Source of the DNA: Warburgia ugandensis
Lineage: Eukaryota > Streptophyta > Magnoliopsida > Canellales > Canellaceae
Assembly (NCBI GenBank): GCA_035236585.1
Contig: CP141127.1
Span: 64,647,495 to 64,711,494 of the forward strand
DNA: 64,000 bases
Direction: 5' to 3'
Below, one piece after another: positions 34,071-45,922 of the stretch. Position numbers and translations under genes: made by a program. A model generated the notes under the pieces. The model was not told the DNA's origin, searched no databases, and saw nothing but the letters and a program-made list of their open reading frames with translations. Numbering within the stretch: the first letter of the stretch is position 1; each line of letters starts with the position of its first letter.

Positions 34071-36048
34071 TGTTGTGTGGTGTATGCATGTGCGCGTCGA
34101 TCTCACAGGGACTCGCTTTAAGAATTTAGAGTTTAAATAAAATTTAATTGTTCAAAAATTAAAATTAAATGATAGAAATTAATTGAAAGTGCAATTAGAT
34201 TTCAAATGTGTTTAATCAATAAAATTATAAAGGTCCACATCGAAAAGACTGAAATTTAACTAAAGAAACAAGAAAAATTCACTTCCCTAAATTGATTATT
34301 TCAATTTCTTTAACTATGATCTCTTTAATCTTAATAAGCCTTCATCAATATCTTTCTAGTGATTCTAATTAATGATCCAAAGGATGGATTAGGCAGATTT
34401 TCAAAATTTGCAAAGATCTGGTCTAGATAAGAAATTTAGGTTTTAACAGCTCAAATCTGATTTTTGAATCTCAGATTGAAGATCAGGAACAATAAATAAG
34501 CTATAGAGTGTCCTAGAAACTAGATTTCAAGGTTAATTGAAAATTGGAATTGAAACATATGATAAATTGAAGTTATTCTATGATTAAAGCAGAACCATTG
34601 ATCTGATTAAGCTTGACTAAGACATGTTTGGATTAAGCAGTTCCTGGATTAAGTGTGAACAACACAAAACACAAATAATAGAACAGAGATAAAACATAAT
34701 GCAGATAAGAATAGTAATAAGACTAAAATGTAATTAAAAAGGGCAAAAATGGATTTTTCCCAAAAAGTTCACACATTTTCCCTTAAAACAGAAAATCTTA
34801 ACAGAATAGAGGAGATGACCCTGGTGAAGCTTAGCCAGTGTGATGTGGTGCAGACGACTAGTGATGTCTCTGATAGAAGATGCCAACACCAATGCATGTT
34901 GGGCTAGAGTGAAGAGAACGACAACACTTGTGCATTATCTGGTGCGATGGAACAGATGGGGGCAGATGTAGGTGAAGTCGGGTGGTGAGTGTTTGGCCTG
35001 TCTATCTGGTCATGATAGACAATAAAGAAACTAGGTGGTGATGTTGAAGGGAGTGAGTCGATTCAGACAGAGGATTTGGTGCGATGGAGAATTGCCAATC
35101 GTGGAGTGGAGTGGATAGACGACACTGGGGATTGAACAGAGGACAGATGGTGGAGAACAAAGGAAGAGATAACGAGAAAGAGTAAGACGCAGTGGTGCGG
35201 TGGCTATGAAAGAATAAGGTTGACCGAGGAGATGAAGGGAAGTGTGGTGAAAAAAAAAATGACAGAGGGAAAATGAAATAGAGGGCAAGCGTGAGAGATA
35301 AAATTGAGAGGGAAAAGGGTGGCTGGGAACGTGAGAGAGAAGAGGAAGCTGGGCTATGTGTGTGGAGTGGGAAAAGAGATATGGAAAGAGGAGAACAGTA
35401 AAATGAAACAAAGGAGGACAATGAAAAGGAAAAAGAAAAGAAAAGAAAATGATGAATAGAATGGATGGCAAGCAAAGGAAAACAAGAACAGTAAGACAAG
35501 AAAAGAAAACCAAAAAGAAACAGAAGAGAAGGGGTTGGTCTACTACAGGTCTTCCCCTGCAGTTGCCTCCTACGATCCAAGGGGAAGGGGATAGAGAATT
35601 GCCTTCTTTCTCTTATATAATCACTCTATTTCCTCTTTTCAAAGAATCCCCTCTAATTTCCTTCTAATTTTGGTTCCTTCCACTTTGGTAACTTCTCCAC
35701 TAACTCTCCTTTCTTTTGTTGCAGCTTTCCATTTCCCAATTGATTTCCCATTCTTCAATTAAAACTAATTCCCTTTTAGGAACCCTTTCCATCTTGCATG
35801 TTGATTCTTGATGGGTGATTTACACCTTCTCTTTTGATCTGAGCCATCTTAGTTTCTTTTGGTTAATTTCCAAAATAAAAGAATAAATTAGAGTCATCTA
35901 AATTGTGCATTATACCTATGATTAATGGTTGGATGATCAATTTAAGCGAAAAGTAATATTTTATCTAAAAGTTATCAAATTGATGAGTTAGATGATCTAA
36001 TTAAATACTAAATTAAGGGTATTTTGGCCAAAATTGAGCACTTAACAC
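34071..36048 (-). repeat. Ath3 5' LTR, about 1.98 kb
   Basis: It starts (minus) TGTTAAGTGCTCAATTTTGG at 36048 and ends at 34071. The same start is seen at 47547 and 55604 in Ath2. The pyrimidine-rich (minus) tract at about 35000-35560 creates 160- and 192-codon low-complexity frames that are not genes. It is flanked by CATAC. Confidence 0.85.
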
Positions 36049-36053
36049 ATACC

Positions 36054-37590
36054 CCATATTTACTTCATTAGGAACCCATTTTGTTTTTCAGTTAATTTTT
36101 TTTTTTTATTAGATCCCATATGTGTAAGCTTTCAGTTCATGCATTCCAGCCATATTTCTACTTCATGAAGCATGCACACAACTTCATGGGTCACGCACAT
36201 GATGATTGGGTGATTTGCCTTTAAATTGGTTGATTGTTTCTTTGTTTCATGTTAGTTTAGAATTATTTGTTTAGTTATTTGCATCTTAGTTTAGCTTTAA
36301 AAAGTTTCTTAGTTTAGTTTTAGAAAGCTTTAGGATTAAGAAAGTGTTAGTTTGGGAAAGTTTCATTTTTAGCAAGTTTCCTTGAGTAACGTTTTTTAAA
36401 TTCATTCATTCTAGTTTTACATTAGTTTATTTTATTGAGTGCATGATAGTTAGTAAGTTTTCTAATTATATTGAATATCTTTATTTTTAGAAAGTTTCCT
36501 TTAGTTCATGTTTCTAATTTTATGCATGCAAAGTGCCACTCTGAATAGAAACCCAGGAATTCTCATGCAACCACATGAGACACTAATAGAACAACCTAAA
36601 TGAGGAAATTCCTCCTACGGAACAAGCCTTCATGTTTGCAAATCCAAGTTGAAGACATTAAAATGCTCTCCAACATTGACATGAAGTTCTAAAAATGATG
36701 AAGCTCTCCACCGCTTGATGTGGTCATCCAAAATAGAAAGAATGCTTCTACAAATTGTCAAAAAATCTATTTAAAATAGTGAAAATAATGTTTTCATATT
36801 AAATTCAATACGTAGCATTTTTAACTAGTTTTCCCAACAAAACTCATGTCTTCTCACTTCTTACTATACAAAGAACCTTGAAAAACAAGGGTTGATTGTT
36901 TCTGATGATTAGATTATAATTTGTTACACCTGTTATACTGGATGACCTAAAATTTAATTTTTTCAACATATTGAACATAAACGAATAAAATATCAAATGG
37001 TAACTAACGACAACATCACGAAGCATACAAAATTCCATTTGGAAAATAATATCATTGGCAATCTAGCTAAAGGGCTCAAATCAACCACCCATCAAATTCA
37101 TCTTAACACCTTAAAAAAGCAAGCAATAAGATTGTAGTTAAAGAATGCTAATAGTAGAATCTAAAGTAGGGAAATATAACACAAATTTAAAAACTAATAG
37201 AAAGCATGAAGAATGAGTATACACCCAATATCCTCAATCATCACTACCCAATCTTGATATCTAAACCTAAACCAAAGTAAGAGTGACATGAAATTTGCAG
37301 ACCACATAAGAAGAGCTTTAGATTTTGACAACACTAGAAGTTTTTGAAACAACCTTAAGGAGTAGATAAAGGCTTTACATTGAGATAACCTAAAACAAAA
37401 TGAACAAAACATAGAATAACATCTCTCAATCACAGGGTCCTTATGCTCTATGTGGCATTAGAAAATATATTAGTTCAAAGTTATGTAAATATCACAATTA
37501 TGACCAATGCTACATGATGAGCAAAGAAGCATATCAATGATAATTATATAAAATGATTTTAACCTAAGCACCAACTTGGCTAGTGAGCCA
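36054..37590 (+). mobile_element. Ath1 5' LTR region, piece 3
   Basis: Collinear with 58790-60340. It includes a tract AACCATGTGCAC / AGCATGCACAC, TTATGCATGCAAAGTGC near 36530, GAAGCTCTCCACC near 36702 and GACCAATGCTACATGATGA near 37501. Similarity to the other copy stops at about 37590/60340. I recognise no gene in the last kilobase, which is shared by both copies and may be LTR or adjacent leader. Confidence 0.65.
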
Positions 37591-37689
37591 ATTCCAAACC
37601 CTAAGGGACAATGTGAAATAGGGTCAAGTTCAAGTAAACCACATGAGTAGGAAAAGTCCATAACTATCCTTAGAAGAGGTCATTAGGTT

Positions 37690-38460
37690 GATAATAAAGT
37701 AGGGCAGACTAAGGGAACTATAGAGGAGAATGAACTAGCTAAAACACAAGAGAAAGAGAAAAGACAAAAACTTCCTACTCCATCTAAGCTTATAGTGAAG
37801 GCATCTTATGTGCCTAAAGCCCAATTCCCTTAGTTGTTGAATAAGGATAAGAAAGGAACTAATTTCAATGAGATAATGGATGTGTTTAAACATCCTCAAA
37901 TCGATATCCCATTACTCAAATGCTATTAAAGACATTCCTACTTATGCCAAATTTCTTAAAAAGCTTTGCACTTAGAAGCACAAGCTTAATGTGAAAAAGA
38001 AAGCCTCTCTCACCAAGCAGGTGAGAGAATCTAGGTTGTCCTACCATCTCGTGTTACTGAAAACCATGTTATTGATAGTGCATTACTAGATTTAGGGGCT
38101 ATGTAAACCTATTATCATTCTCTATCTATGAGCAACTAGGGCTCAGTGACCTTAAACCAACCAATACTATGTTGTAGTTAGCAAATATATCAGTGAAGAT
38201 TCCATGTGGTATTGTTGAAGATGTTTTAAAACAAGTGGACTAGTTTTACTTTCTGGAAGATTTTATTGCCCTGGACACCTAACCTATATCAAATCTTGGC
38301 CATTCTTGGACGTCCATTTTTTGGCAATGTCCAATGCCATCATCAATTGTAGAAATTGTGTGATGAAGTTATCTTTTAGCAATATGAAAGTCAAGCCCAG
38401 TGTTTTAATGTCGATCATCTGCATCTATACATAGATGATTCTTATGTAGTCAACTTAATT
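37690..38460 (+). pseudogene. Ath1 gag-protease remnant
   Basis: Broken frames read FNEIMDVFKHPQIDIPLL (near 37866), then after a frameshift PNFLKSFAL, and later FLDVHFLAMSNAIINCRN and VMKLSFSNM (near 38310-38385). These match the Athila region 'EI-x-x-FK-x-V-x-INIPLLDAIKQIP-x-YAKFL' and 'GRPFL-x-TS-x-A-I-x-x-x-x-G-x-x-KLSFGNM', better kept in Ath2 at 52620-53200. The D-L-G active-site area is scrambled. Gag proper is not visible. Confidence 0.7.
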
Positions 38461-38935
38461 GAAGGTCTACTTCAAGATGCCATCTATCCTAGAGCCACTT
38501 AAGCCATGTCTAACATATTTTAATTGTGATTTTAATATAGACAAATCCATTGAAGAGGTAAATAATCTCGTGGATGCTGCACCTATAATGGACACTTCCA
38601 AATGGCCTCTACCTTCTTCCAATTCTATCCTGATGCCTTTAGTAGAAAAACCACCCACCTGGGTCCTTAAGACACTCCCTGAAAATTTAAAATACTTTTC
38701 CTTAGGACTAAATGAATCCTTGACAATAATCATAGCCTCAAATCTAGATAATGAACAAGAAGGAAAGCTTTTTGTTATTCTTTGGGAACATAAGATAGCC
38801 TTAAGTTTGACCATAGAAGATACCCAAGGGATTAGCCCTGCTGTGTGTACGCATAGAATCCATCTAAAGGAAAATATGAAACCATCTACATAAACATAAA
38901 GGTTATGAGAGATGAAGTGCTTAAACTCTTATTAT
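38461..38935 (+). pseudogene. Ath1 polyprotein, RT entry region
   Basis: The frame 38459-38893 contains SIEEVNNLVD, then EKPPTWVLKTLPENLKYFSL (Athila 'P-x-LELK-x-LP-x-HL-x-Y-x-FL'), IIIASNL, LFVILWEHKIAL, and IEDTQGISPAVCTHRIHLKE ('W-x-I-x-DIKGISP-x-x-C-x-HRI'). After a stop, RDEVLKLL follows. This is the stretch just before the RT palm, which is deleted. Confidence 0.8.
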
Positions 38936-39234
38936 TGAGCCTTTTATAGACCTTTTTCAAACTCTTTTGGTTATTTGTACATCCTTGTGGTAGTGGATTA
39001 TGTGTCTAAATGGGTAGAAGTTATATCATGCAAGACCAATGACCACAAGGTGGTGGTCAAGCTTTTAAAAAAATATATATATATTTGCTGACTTTGGCAC
39101 CCCTAGAACCATAATTAGTGAAGGGGGTAAACACCTTTGCAATACAGTGTTTAAGAACTTAATGAAGAGATATAATGTTATCCATCGGATTGCTACCCCT
39201 TACCATCCTCAGACTAGTGGACAAGTAGAAGTAT
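38936..39234 (+). pseudogene. Ath1 integrase core, first part
   Basis: It joins directly to the RT entry region: the RT, RNase H and integrase zinc finger are deleted. It reads SNSFGYLYILVVVDYVSKWV, later FADFGTPRTIISEGGKHLCN (D of IISDGG replaced by E) and ATPYHPQTSGQVEV, which keeps the third catalytic Glu. The Au-like SINE begins right after this codon. Confidence 0.8.
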
Positions 39235-39420
39235 AAAAAAAGGGCAGCCTCGGTGCATGAACCTCCCACTTATGTGGGGTCCGGGGAAGGGGCGGACCAC
39301 AAGGGCATAAAGTACACAGCGTTACCTTGCATTTTGCAAGAGGGTGTTTCCATTCCTTGAACCCATGACCTCAAGGTCATACAACGAAAACTTTTACCAT
39401 TGCACCAAGGCTCCCCTTCT
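39235..39420 (-). mobile_element. Au-like SINE, inserted in the Ath1 integrase
   Basis: Read on the minus strand it starts GGGGAGCCTTGGTGCAATGG (tRNA-derived A box), has a B-box-like GGTCATGGGTTCAAGG, the body GCAAAATGCAAGGTAACGCT, GGTCCGCCCCTTCCCCGGAC, and ends CCGAGGCTGCCCTTTTTTT. This is the layout of the angiosperm Au SINE, with an internal pol III promoter and a short T tail. The flanks carry a duplication (aAGTAT: 39229-39234 and 39423-39428). The integrase frame resumes with VSNREIKHILEK-type sequence after it. Confidence 0.9.
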
Positions 39421-40010
39421 AAAAGTATCAAATAGGGAAATAAAGCATATTTTAGAAAAGATAGTTAATCCAAATGGGAAAGACTAGTCTTTGTGATTTA
39501 GTGATGGTCTATGGGCCTACTAGATTGCATATAAGATTGTAATAGGCATGTCACCCTACCATCCAATTTATTGACAGACTAACCACCTACTAGTAGAACT
39601 TGAGTATAGAGCATATTGGGACATTAAAAAGATCAATTTTGATCGAGATACTATTGGGGCCCATAGGAAACTCCAACTAATTGAGTTGGGTGAACTAAGA
39701 AAAGATGCATATGAGTCAGCTAAGATATACAAAGACTGCATGAAGAACATTCATGATAGACACATCCTATGAAAGTCCTTCACCCTAGGACAAAAGGTCC
39801 TCATGTATGATTCTGGATTACATCGATTCCCAAGAAAACTTCAATCTCTAAGGATTGGACCCTACATAGTACATGTTGTTTACCATCATGAGGTCGTCAA
39901 GATAGAAAAGGATGGAGACAAAGCTTGAAACTCTATTTAGAGTTGGTAAACCCTAAAGTGGAAGAAACCTTGCTAGAGGAACCAATCTATTAAGACCCAC
40001 CTTAGCATGT
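39421..40010 (+). pseudogene. Ath1 integrase C-terminal part
   Basis: Frames read NREIKHILEKIVNPNGKD after the SINE, then [48 protein letters not shown] and LRIGPYIV. These follow the order of the Athila integrase tail (ELEHRAYWA-x-K, LNELDE-x-R-x-DAYENA-x-IYK, F-x-x-GQKVLL, GPF-V). About a third of the core is missing between. It ends near 39929. Confidence 0.82.
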
Positions 40011-40194
40011 CCCATGACACATGCATCCATCATATTGCATGCATTCTTTAGTGGCATTCATCTTTGTATGGCATTGTATGTATGGCTAAAGATGTTAAAC
40101 TTAATGCTCACTAGGAGGCAACCTAAGGTATCTAAAGAATTTGATTATTCTAAATCACCCATTTATCATATAAGGTACTATGTTTAAAAACATT

Positions 40195-41151
40195 AGGGAC
40201 ATTGTTTAGTTTAAGTTGGGGGTGTAAATATGCATGAGATTCCTAAGTTTTCCCTTACTTTTCAAAAAAAAGAAAAGAAAGCTTTTTTGAGTTTTCACAG
40301 TTTTTAGTGTAATGAGAATTGGATTTTTCAAAGCTTGGTATTTTTCCTACTTTAACTTCTTAATAGAAATGCATATGATTAATTCTACATTTTATTCATG
40401 TCCTAATATGTTTTATGAATGTTAAATCTTAGAACACACTCACACATAGTACATAGTCCAGACTAATAGATAGTTATGACTTAGAGATCCTAAGGAAATT
40501 AGTGGAAACCTAATACCCAAGTGATTATTAGATACTATCATTTTTCTGAGAGTTATATATAATTTCATATTTTCTTCAACAGGCATTACTTTCAAAGATC
40601 CTAGTATCTTTGTTTTGGTCAAATTTCCAAAAATCACAATAAGAGACTAACCTTGTTTCCTAAACATATATTGAATTTGATAGGATTTAAGAACCCTAGG
40701 AAATTATATAGGCCATCCTTGTTTTATCCCAAAGATAAAAAGCCTACCTAGTAATGTATACCACTAGATAGACCATTTGAGCCTCTTGGTAATCCTTTTC
40801 TTTAAAAAAACACATTTACCTTAACCTAGAAACTAAGTTAAAAATATTCATTACCAATCTTTTCAAAACTAAGTGGAGATGGTAAAAAAAGATCAAAAAG
40901 GGAAAATTCAAAAAAGTGAAAAATATCAAAGTGTTTCCATAAAAAATCCTTTCCCTCCAAGAAAAAAATAAATACAAAGAAAATTCAAGAAAATAAAAAT
41001 ACCAAGAAAAACAAAAACAAAAAGGAAGGAGAAGTAGAAAAGATGTTCACTTCAGTACATTCAAAAGAAAGGAAAGTTGTCCAATAGTTATAGAAGACCT
41101 CTACTTAGATTCAAAACTTGAATCCTTTCTTCTCTTTCATAACCATTCTCA
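40195..41151 (+). mobile_element. Ath1 3' untranslated region, left part
   Basis: It starts with the Athila signature ACATTAGGGACATTGTTTAG then TTAAGTTGGGGGTGT at 40210-40226. It parallels 54060-55050 of Ath2 (GTGTAATGAGAATTGGATTTT versus GATGAGAATTGGATTTT). It is interrupted at TCTCA by solo LTR 2. The reading frames here are short and not coding. Confidence 0.75.
41147..41151. other. target-site duplication of solo LTR 2, left copy
   Basis: TCTCA, repeated exactly at 45923-45927. Removing one copy and the LTR gives ...CATTCTCAAGCCTGCATTTC, which matches the empty site near 55045-55062 in Ath2 (GTCCTAAGCCTACGTTTC). Confidence 0.9.
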
Positions 41152-41767
41152 TGTAATAACCCCAATTTTTGTAATTGATTGAGAAAATCAATAAAGTTTG
41201 AGTTTTAGATATTTCAGGCTGAAATATTAGGGTTATTTAGAATATACTTTTTATAAAAGTATAATCAAATAATAAGACATGTAAAATTGAAATTAAACTT
41301 AGCAAACCTTTCAAAATGACTGTAAGCATGACAAATTCTAAATTCGGATGAAAACTCTTTAAGTTTCTTCACTTCTTGGACAAAAGGGTAAAATAGTAAT
41401 TTTACCTAAAAATCAAAATCTCCCAAAAATCAAAATATGAGACATCAAAATTTAGAATGTACTAAGAAATACGAATCCAACGCCACTAAGTACACTCAAA
41501 TCTGAGATTATGGGAATAAAACCCAAACTTTTATACATAAATGGCAAAACAGTCTTTTTACACCATGTGGGGCCCACATGGGGCCCACAAGGGACCCAAA
41601 AATGAATCTTATGAGCATCCCACATGAATTCATGGGTGAATAAATACCATCTGGCCTTGGGGAAGAAAAATGGAGCATGGGGAAGAAAAGATGGAGCATG
41701 GGAGACTTTCATGCCATTTAATAATAAAAAAATTAAATATTATAATCATGAAAAAAAGATCAAAATG

Positions 41768-41777
41768 CCTATAAATA
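41768..41777 (+). promoter_or_regulatory. TATA box of solo LTR 2
   Basis: CCTATAAATA, about 620 bp from the LTR start, the same relative place as in Tek1. Confidence 0.55.
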
Positions 41778-43829
41778 AAACCCCAAAACCCCCCCAAAAA
41801 TTCTCATAAAATTCCCACAAAATTTTCTTCACTCTCCATGAAAAATTAGACCTAGATCCCTCCCCAAAAACCCAAAATTTCCAAGAGATATCTCTCTTTT
41901 CAAATCCTTTTTCCTTTTAGATTGGAACAAGAGACCTAAAATCAATTAGGCACTCTGTTCCATATCTCATTTCATCAATTTCACCGTCCAAAACTTCCCA
42001 CCATATCTATTCTACAAAACCCCCAAAGCAATTTCAAGATCTAATAGTTCAAACAACGGGAATTTGCAAGAAAGGTGGATCTTAGGCCATATCTTCATCA
42101 ACAAGGTATTCTTTTTAAATTGGGCATATAACCAAAGTTTTTTCTCCAATCAGGTAGGTGGGAATACTTTCTATAGATTTTTAATATTGGTTTATGTAAT
42201 TTTTAGTTTACTTGAATTTATTTTGATGATAAAAAAGGTAAAAATAAAGTAATAACAGAACCCTTAATTTAGGATTATAGAGTGCTCAGATGAAAATTCT
42301 GACTCCACCAATAGATCCAGAAGGGTCCAAAACCCCTAGGGTAGAATTTTCACAATGATCTGAGAAGGTTTGGTCCCTCAATTGAGAAGGGATTGATTGG
42401 ACGGTCCAAATGGACTGTCCGATCTCCTGATCGGATGGACGACGTCCTGCGCGCGTCCATGGGCGCCCCTTGAGGGTGCTTCCGCATTTCATCGCAACAA
42501 ACGCACCTGACGAACTGAACGCGTTCCGCTCGGCTTGGTTTACTGCCCAAAAAATCTAGGCCATCCGTTCCTTGGGCTCAGATCAAATCTAGGCCCTATG
42601 AAGGATTGTGAACTTTCAGATCACATTCTGGAGTTATCTGAACTCCAAATTAAGATCGGAAAGAAGATATGGAAATCTTGAAACCTCTATTTTCTGATGA
42701 AATGATAAAATGGACATAATATTCAGTAAAACTTTCTGTATTAAAGAAACAAGTTTCCAATTACCTAGATCTTCAAGATCTAAGATGATCAGATCTTGAA
42801 AATATGTTTTAATAATGATATACTATTGAAATAAAGTGTGATCTATGGTTTATTTGGACATATCTGAGATATATTAAGGGATCTACCCATTATGGTAGAA
42901 AAACCCTAAAAATACAAAGGGACCCACTTGATGAATGAGATCCAGTGTGATCAGATACTTGGGATGGATAAAATGAATGTTGATATAATGAAATCCAAGA
43001 AATCATGGATGGATTATGACAAAAATGGATCAATATGATCTTTGGAGCTTAATAAAGAAAATCCCCTAAATATAACTAATACCCTTAATCAAAGGAAAAG
43101 ATCTAAGATCTAATGGTTGGATCATAAGTAAAGGTTTCTAAAAATGTTAATGTAATTAGTTTCATTTTATATAATAGCATTTTAAATATGATTATGTTAT
43201 AAAGCATGCTAGTATAACATTTAGACTTTAGCATGATATGTGATTTCATTATTATTATAAGGTGCTAGATTTAATTATATTAGGGGTACTTTAATATGAT
43301 TTCATGCCATTCTAGCTTAGGACCATGCTATAATTTCATATAAGTTTATACTATAGTATGAGATTATACCTTAAATCCATGTTAATTTAAATTGAGTTAT
43401 TAAGGTATATTAGTTGGAAATCATGTTAGAGTAATTTTAAGTACCTTGCCTCATTATCATTAAGTGTTAAATTATGTAGTTTTATGCTTTGAATTTATAA
43501 TTCATTTATGGTTAAATGTTATTAGTAGATCTACTTGTTATGAGATAAAGAGCATAAAACATCAAAAATGTAATCTGATGAGAAAGTAGAGTTTCATGAC
43601 ACAACTAAGAATGGAGTACTTTGGACTTAATTAGTAAGGGCTATAGTTAGTAGGACAACATAAGGATTATCAAATCCTTAGCCCAAACTAGGAGAAGAAT
43701 AATAAACCCCATGAATGACATTATAAATATTCATGGACTTAAATAAAAATTCATTATAAAGAGTATTTAGGGTAAACATGCTTATAGGAAACTTATGAAA
43801 GGTTGAGTTATGGTCATTCTAGTGAATGA

Positions 43830-44010
43830 TGAACATAGAGGTTAAGGGGGTTATCTAATAGAGCCTCGCTCTTCCCCTACCTTCCGTTGACGTTTGTGAG
43901 GTCTAAACGCCTCCTTACATGAGGATTGAAATAACCACTTTGTGTTCACCCATTCAGCTAGTAAGCCTTAGCCAATTGGAAATAAGAGGAGCAGTCTAGA
44001 TTTAGGCTTG
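43830..44010 (+). other. conserved leader block, solo LTR 2 copy
   Basis: Core CTTCCGTTGACGTTTGTGAG then GTCTAAACGCCTCCTTACAT then GAGGATTGA, followed by AGTAAGCCTTAGCCAATTGG and AGAGGAGCAGTCTAGAT. Nearly the same as the Tek1 block and clearly related to the Athila leader blocks. Confidence 0.75.
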
Positions 44011-45487
44011 AATAAGTTACCTTCAACCAGCACATTAACTGGTTGAATAATAATAATAAGAGCATAAAAGGTTAGTAAATTACCTAACCCTAATAAAAAT
44101 AATAAGTAAGATAAGGATGATCAAACAAGATCCATTAGATCTTGGATGATCAAGAACAATAAGAATAAGAATATTATATTGTACTTAGTATGCATGTTTA
44201 TTAGTATGCTTGTTATAGTTTATTAGATTAGATAATCCAAACCCTTGATCAAAGTTGATTCAAGGAAGAAAACCAAGATCATCCTCCATAGGAATGATCC
44301 AATAACTGAACTTAGATCAAAGAAGAACTAGATGATAGAAGATCTAATACCTTGATCTTTATCAACATGTGTAGATTGTCAATCAATGGATCTATGAAAG
44401 ATCAAGATCAAGGAGATGGACATACAAAGACTGAGAGATAGAAAAAATACTTAGATATGAATGATCTAAAGATCATTCTAAACATCAGATCTAGTGATCA
44501 ATAGGATTGTTCATAATTTATATCTTGACAATATGTATGGATGTATAGATTACATACATCGGTTAGGATCATGGAAGATTGGGTAAAAGAGATCAATCCT
44601 TAAAGGTAGGAGGATTTAATGAATGCATTTACATGAGATATACATGATTTTACTCATAATCTTATGTTGACAAGAGTAATGTTAATACTTGTATTAAATC
44701 TCTTGAAAACCTTATGATCCAACCAAACGCATAAGATGGTTAAGGACTAGGCTATAAGTGAATAGGGAACTAGAAAATATTTCTACCCTAAGTAAACAGA
44801 CATATGGTCTGATATATATGAAATCCATTTTACATACAATCTTGGAGGCTTGTGTGTTTTTTTTAATAGGCATAAGCCTAGGGGAATGCTATTGCTAGAG
44901 GAGTTATGAGGGTTTGGCCACCCACTCTTTGAAATTTGATGATATGATGATACCTTGCCCAAAGAGAGGCTAAAAGTTGGGTGGCGGCAATTATGGGAAG
45001 GCCACCACTGTGAAAGTCTTGCCCACCTATACAGGCAATGACATAATATTTTCCACCGTGGTATCAGTGGTGAACAGGGCAGTTATCTGAGCACGCTAGT
45101 ACAGATTAGACTATAGCATAGCAACCTTTTTGATTATTTTGCACTATGATGCATATGAGAATAGGCATAGTGAAATGCCTTATGTTGTAGCATAATGAAA
45201 TGCTAGGTAATTGTATATTACCAATATTTTCCAAGAAGGAAAATTCCCAGTATAAGATTAGGTGTAATACTAAATTCTTAAAACAAAGAGAATTGATCAG
45301 CTTAGTTGGGAATGATATTTGACTACTTTCACAAATTTAACTGGTTTACCCATGAAGGGTATGTATGTATATAGATATACATAACTTACAAAGTAAAGAG
45401 TATGTTTAAGGATAATGAGATTATGAAGTATTGAAATTACCTTATCAATTATTATGTTTCTTGAATCCCCTACCAAGCATTGCTTGC

Positions 45488-45516
45488 TGAGATATTGTAC
45501 TTGTTGCAATATCTCA
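45488..45516 (+). repeat. dyad hairpin in solo LTR 2
   Basis: 10-bp arms TGAGATATTG / CAATATCTCA (45488-45497, 45507-45516), about 410-435 bp from the LTR end. Upstream CAAGCATTGCTTG (45475-45487) is a second small palindrome, also present in Tek1 as AAGCATAGCTTG. Confidence 0.78.
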
Positions 45517-45922
45517 AATACAGGGAAGGAGAGTTAGGAGCTCAAGACGATAGAAGACTTGAAGAGAATAATCTTCAAGGTATACCCTTGAAGAAATGTA
45601 TTTTTCTTTGTTGAGAGTTTTATTGTATGGTGAGCTTAAGTTTTGGATTATGTCATTTGGACAAGTACTGTATTAGATTTGGCTGTACTGTGAACCACTG
45701 GATGGATCCTAGAATTTAATAAAAGTATATTCCTTCAATGGAATTTTATTTTGTACACAAATTATACTTATGTTATGTATGAAGTGGTGACTTGGGTTTT
45801 CACAACAAATTCTAAAGAAAAGAATTTCTACTGCTTTGTTTTGCGAAATTTTTTTACACTCTTAAGGGCCTTGCCTTTCAAAATACATTACAAAACGTGT
45901 TACAAAAACCCGGGTTGTCACA

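Larger units (their letters stand above)
27493..36048 (-). mobile_element. Ath3: Athila-family element, rearranged, probably non-autonomous
   Basis: Minus-strand element bounded by CATAC duplications. The 5' LTR is 36048-34071, the Asp-type primer site 34064-34047, a leader with the shared block at about 33450-33060, then a Tyr/Gln/Pro-rich broken frame (about 32800-31800), a 3' region shared with Ath2 (about 31720-30958), a 3' untranslated region holding TRIM1, a duplicated tail segment (28376-28741) and a truncated 3' LTR (28375-27493). No gag knuckle, protease, RT or integrase is visible, so mobility would have needed help from another Athila element. Confidence 0.8.
41152..45922 (+). mobile_element. 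Tekay-type solo LTR 2, 4771 bp
   Basis: It starts TGTAATAACCCCAATTTTTG and ends GGGTTGTCACA, with perfect TCTCA duplications. It is homologous along its length to the Tek1 5' LTR in opposite orientation, for example the TTTTTACACCATGTGGGGCC tract near 41555, the CGCCACTAAG tract near 41481, the leader block near 43880, and the tract calling 'tggccacccac' near 44915. A GC-richer stretch at about 42370-42550 differs strongly from Tek1. It is a solo LTR from intra-element recombination and the best proof of the LTR length of this family. Short open frames in it (for example 42286-42550) are not genes. Confidence 0.93.

Noticed and set aside
35002..35580. 192- and 160-codon minus-strand frames
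   Set aside because: Same pyrimidine-rich LTR tract (Ath3 5' LTR) in the other orientation; low complexity.
38467..38814. 115-codon minus-strand frame
   Set aside because: Antisense shadow of the Ath1 RT-entry frame at 38459-38893.
42286..42550. two overlapping minus-strand frames in a GC-richer stretch
   Set aside because: They lie inside solo LTR 2, antisense, with no motif.
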